Shown piece by piece: positions 4,610 to 5,179 of a stretch of 5,179 nt of DNA. The stretch comes from Planctomicrobium sp. (GTDB lineage: Bacteria > Planctomycetota > Planctomycetia > Planctomycetales > Planctomycetaceae): assembly GCA_029259835.1 (NCBI GenBank), contig JAJDEL010000474.1:1-5179 (forward strand), written 5' to 3'. Position 1 is the stretch's first letter. Each line of letters begins with the position of its first letter. Under the pieces are notes generated by a model that ran no database searches, had not been told where the DNA came from, and was given only the letters and a program-made list of their open reading frames with translations. The position numbers and the translations under genes are program-made.

Positions 4610-5179
4610 ATGCAGAAAACAACTCGCCGCCGAACCTCAAATGTCCAAAACCCTCTCGAAACCTACCTTCGAGAGATTAACGAAACTGCTCTTTTGACAG
4701 CCGATGATGAGAAGCAACTCAGCTATCGGATTTCAGATGGAGACATGCTCGCCCGCGACCGAATGGTCCGGGCGAATCTGCGTCTCGTGGTCAATATCGC
4801 CCGAGGTTACACCGGAAAAGGATTGCCGCTCCCCGATCTCATCGAGGAAGGAAATCTCGGCCTGCTGCGTGCCGTCGAAGGGTTCGACCCAGCAATGAAC
4901 ACTCGCTTCAGCACCTACGCCAGCTACTGGATTAAACAATCCATCAAACGGGCACTCATCAACTCTGCCAAGACGATTCGCATTCCTGCGTATATGGTCG
5001 AGTTGCTCTCGAAGTGGAGACGGGCGAACTCTAAATTGCAGGATGAGCTTGGGCGTGCCCCCACGGCAGAAGAAGTAGCTTCGGAACTTGAACTGCCACC
5101 GAAGAAGTTGAAGATCGTAAAAAAGGCTATTCAACTTTACAATTCGACGCCGCAGAGCGAAGACGGAGAAGGCAACGTC
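4610..5179 (+). CDS. Sigma-70 family RNA polymerase sigma factor, RpoD/SigA-like (3' partial)
   Basis: The frame from ATG 4610 (MQKTTRRRTSNVQ) runs 190 codons to the window edge with no stop. Region 1.2 starts at NPLETYLREI (14-23). Region 2, which binds core polymerase and the -10 element, includes RANLRLVVNIA, DLIEEGNLGLLRAVEGFD (76-93) and FSTYASYWIKQSIKRAL (100-116), the last carrying the region 2.3-2.4 aromatic residues used in promoter melting. Region 3 begins at TIRIPAYMVELL (122-133) and continues through ELGRAPTAEEVASEL. Region 4, with the -35 recognition helix, should lie beyond the window. There is no region 1.1 and no long insert between 1.2 and 2, so this is a compact group 1 or 2 sigma; the visible part cannot say whether it is the main housekeeping factor. 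AAGAG lies four bases before the ATG. The frame stays open upstream to the rpsA stop, so an earlier GTG (4514 or 4457) is possible but less likely. Confidence 0.93.
   Translation, partial: MQKTTRRRTSNVQNPLETYLREINETALLTADDEKQLSYRISDGDMLARDRMVRANLRLVVNIARGYTGKGLPLPDLIEEGNLGLLRAVEGFDPAMNTRFSTYASYWIKQSIKRALINSAKTIRIPAYMVELLSKWRRANSKLQDELGRAPTAEEVASELELPPKKLKIVKKAIQLYNSTPQSEDGEGNV

Noticed and set aside
4410..4697. Plus-strand open frame of 95 codons across the terminator and sigma factor start
   Set aside because: It begins inside the terminator stem and overlaps the sigma factor out of frame. Only its part from ATG 4524 deserves a note, given in the findings.
1..5179. CRISPR arrays, transposase genes, tRNA or rRNA genes, attachment sites
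   Set aside because: No regularly spaced direct repeats, transposase motifs, tRNA-like cloverleaf or rRNA sequence seen on either strand.

Overview
The window looks like an ordinary chromosomal stretch from a bacterium, most likely a member of the Planctomycetota. That placement is inference from memory of family sequences: the sigma factor is a short form opening with NPLETYLREIN and carrying the motif YTGKGL, ribosomal protein S1 has a long Glu/Pro/Ala tail, and strong Shine-Dalgarno sequences are scarce. Base composition looks close to 50% GC. Genus cannot be decided from this piece.

Layout from left to right: (1) the 3' end of a plus-strand gene of unknown function, open at the left edge and ending at 553; (2) a perfect 22-bp inverted repeat (578-622) between two convergent genes, probably a shared transcription stop; (3) a minus-strand gene (638-1795) for an all-helical, TPR-like protein of unknown function; (4) a non-coding interval of about 540 bases between divergent genes (1796-2332), rich in possible RNA stems and carrying the upstream regions of both the minus-strand gene and rpsA; (5) rpsA (2333-4330), encoding a six-domain 30S ribosomal protein S1 with an acidic repeat tail; (6) a textbook intrinsic terminator (4388-4426); (7) the 5' part of a sigma-70 family RNA polymerase sigma factor (4610 to the right edge), cut off in or just after region 3.

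The two recognisable genes both serve core gene expression: S1 helps load mRNA onto the 30S subunit, and the sigma factor directs RNA polymerase to promoters. A strong terminator separates them, so they are neighbours rather than a clear operon. I found no mobile element, CRISPR array, tRNA, rRNA or defence system. The part least explained by known genes is the interval upstream of rpsA, where several stems, a weak terminator-like element, a U7 tract and a poor Shine-Dalgarno suggest a regulated leader or a small RNA. That is a hypothesis, not a demonstrated element.
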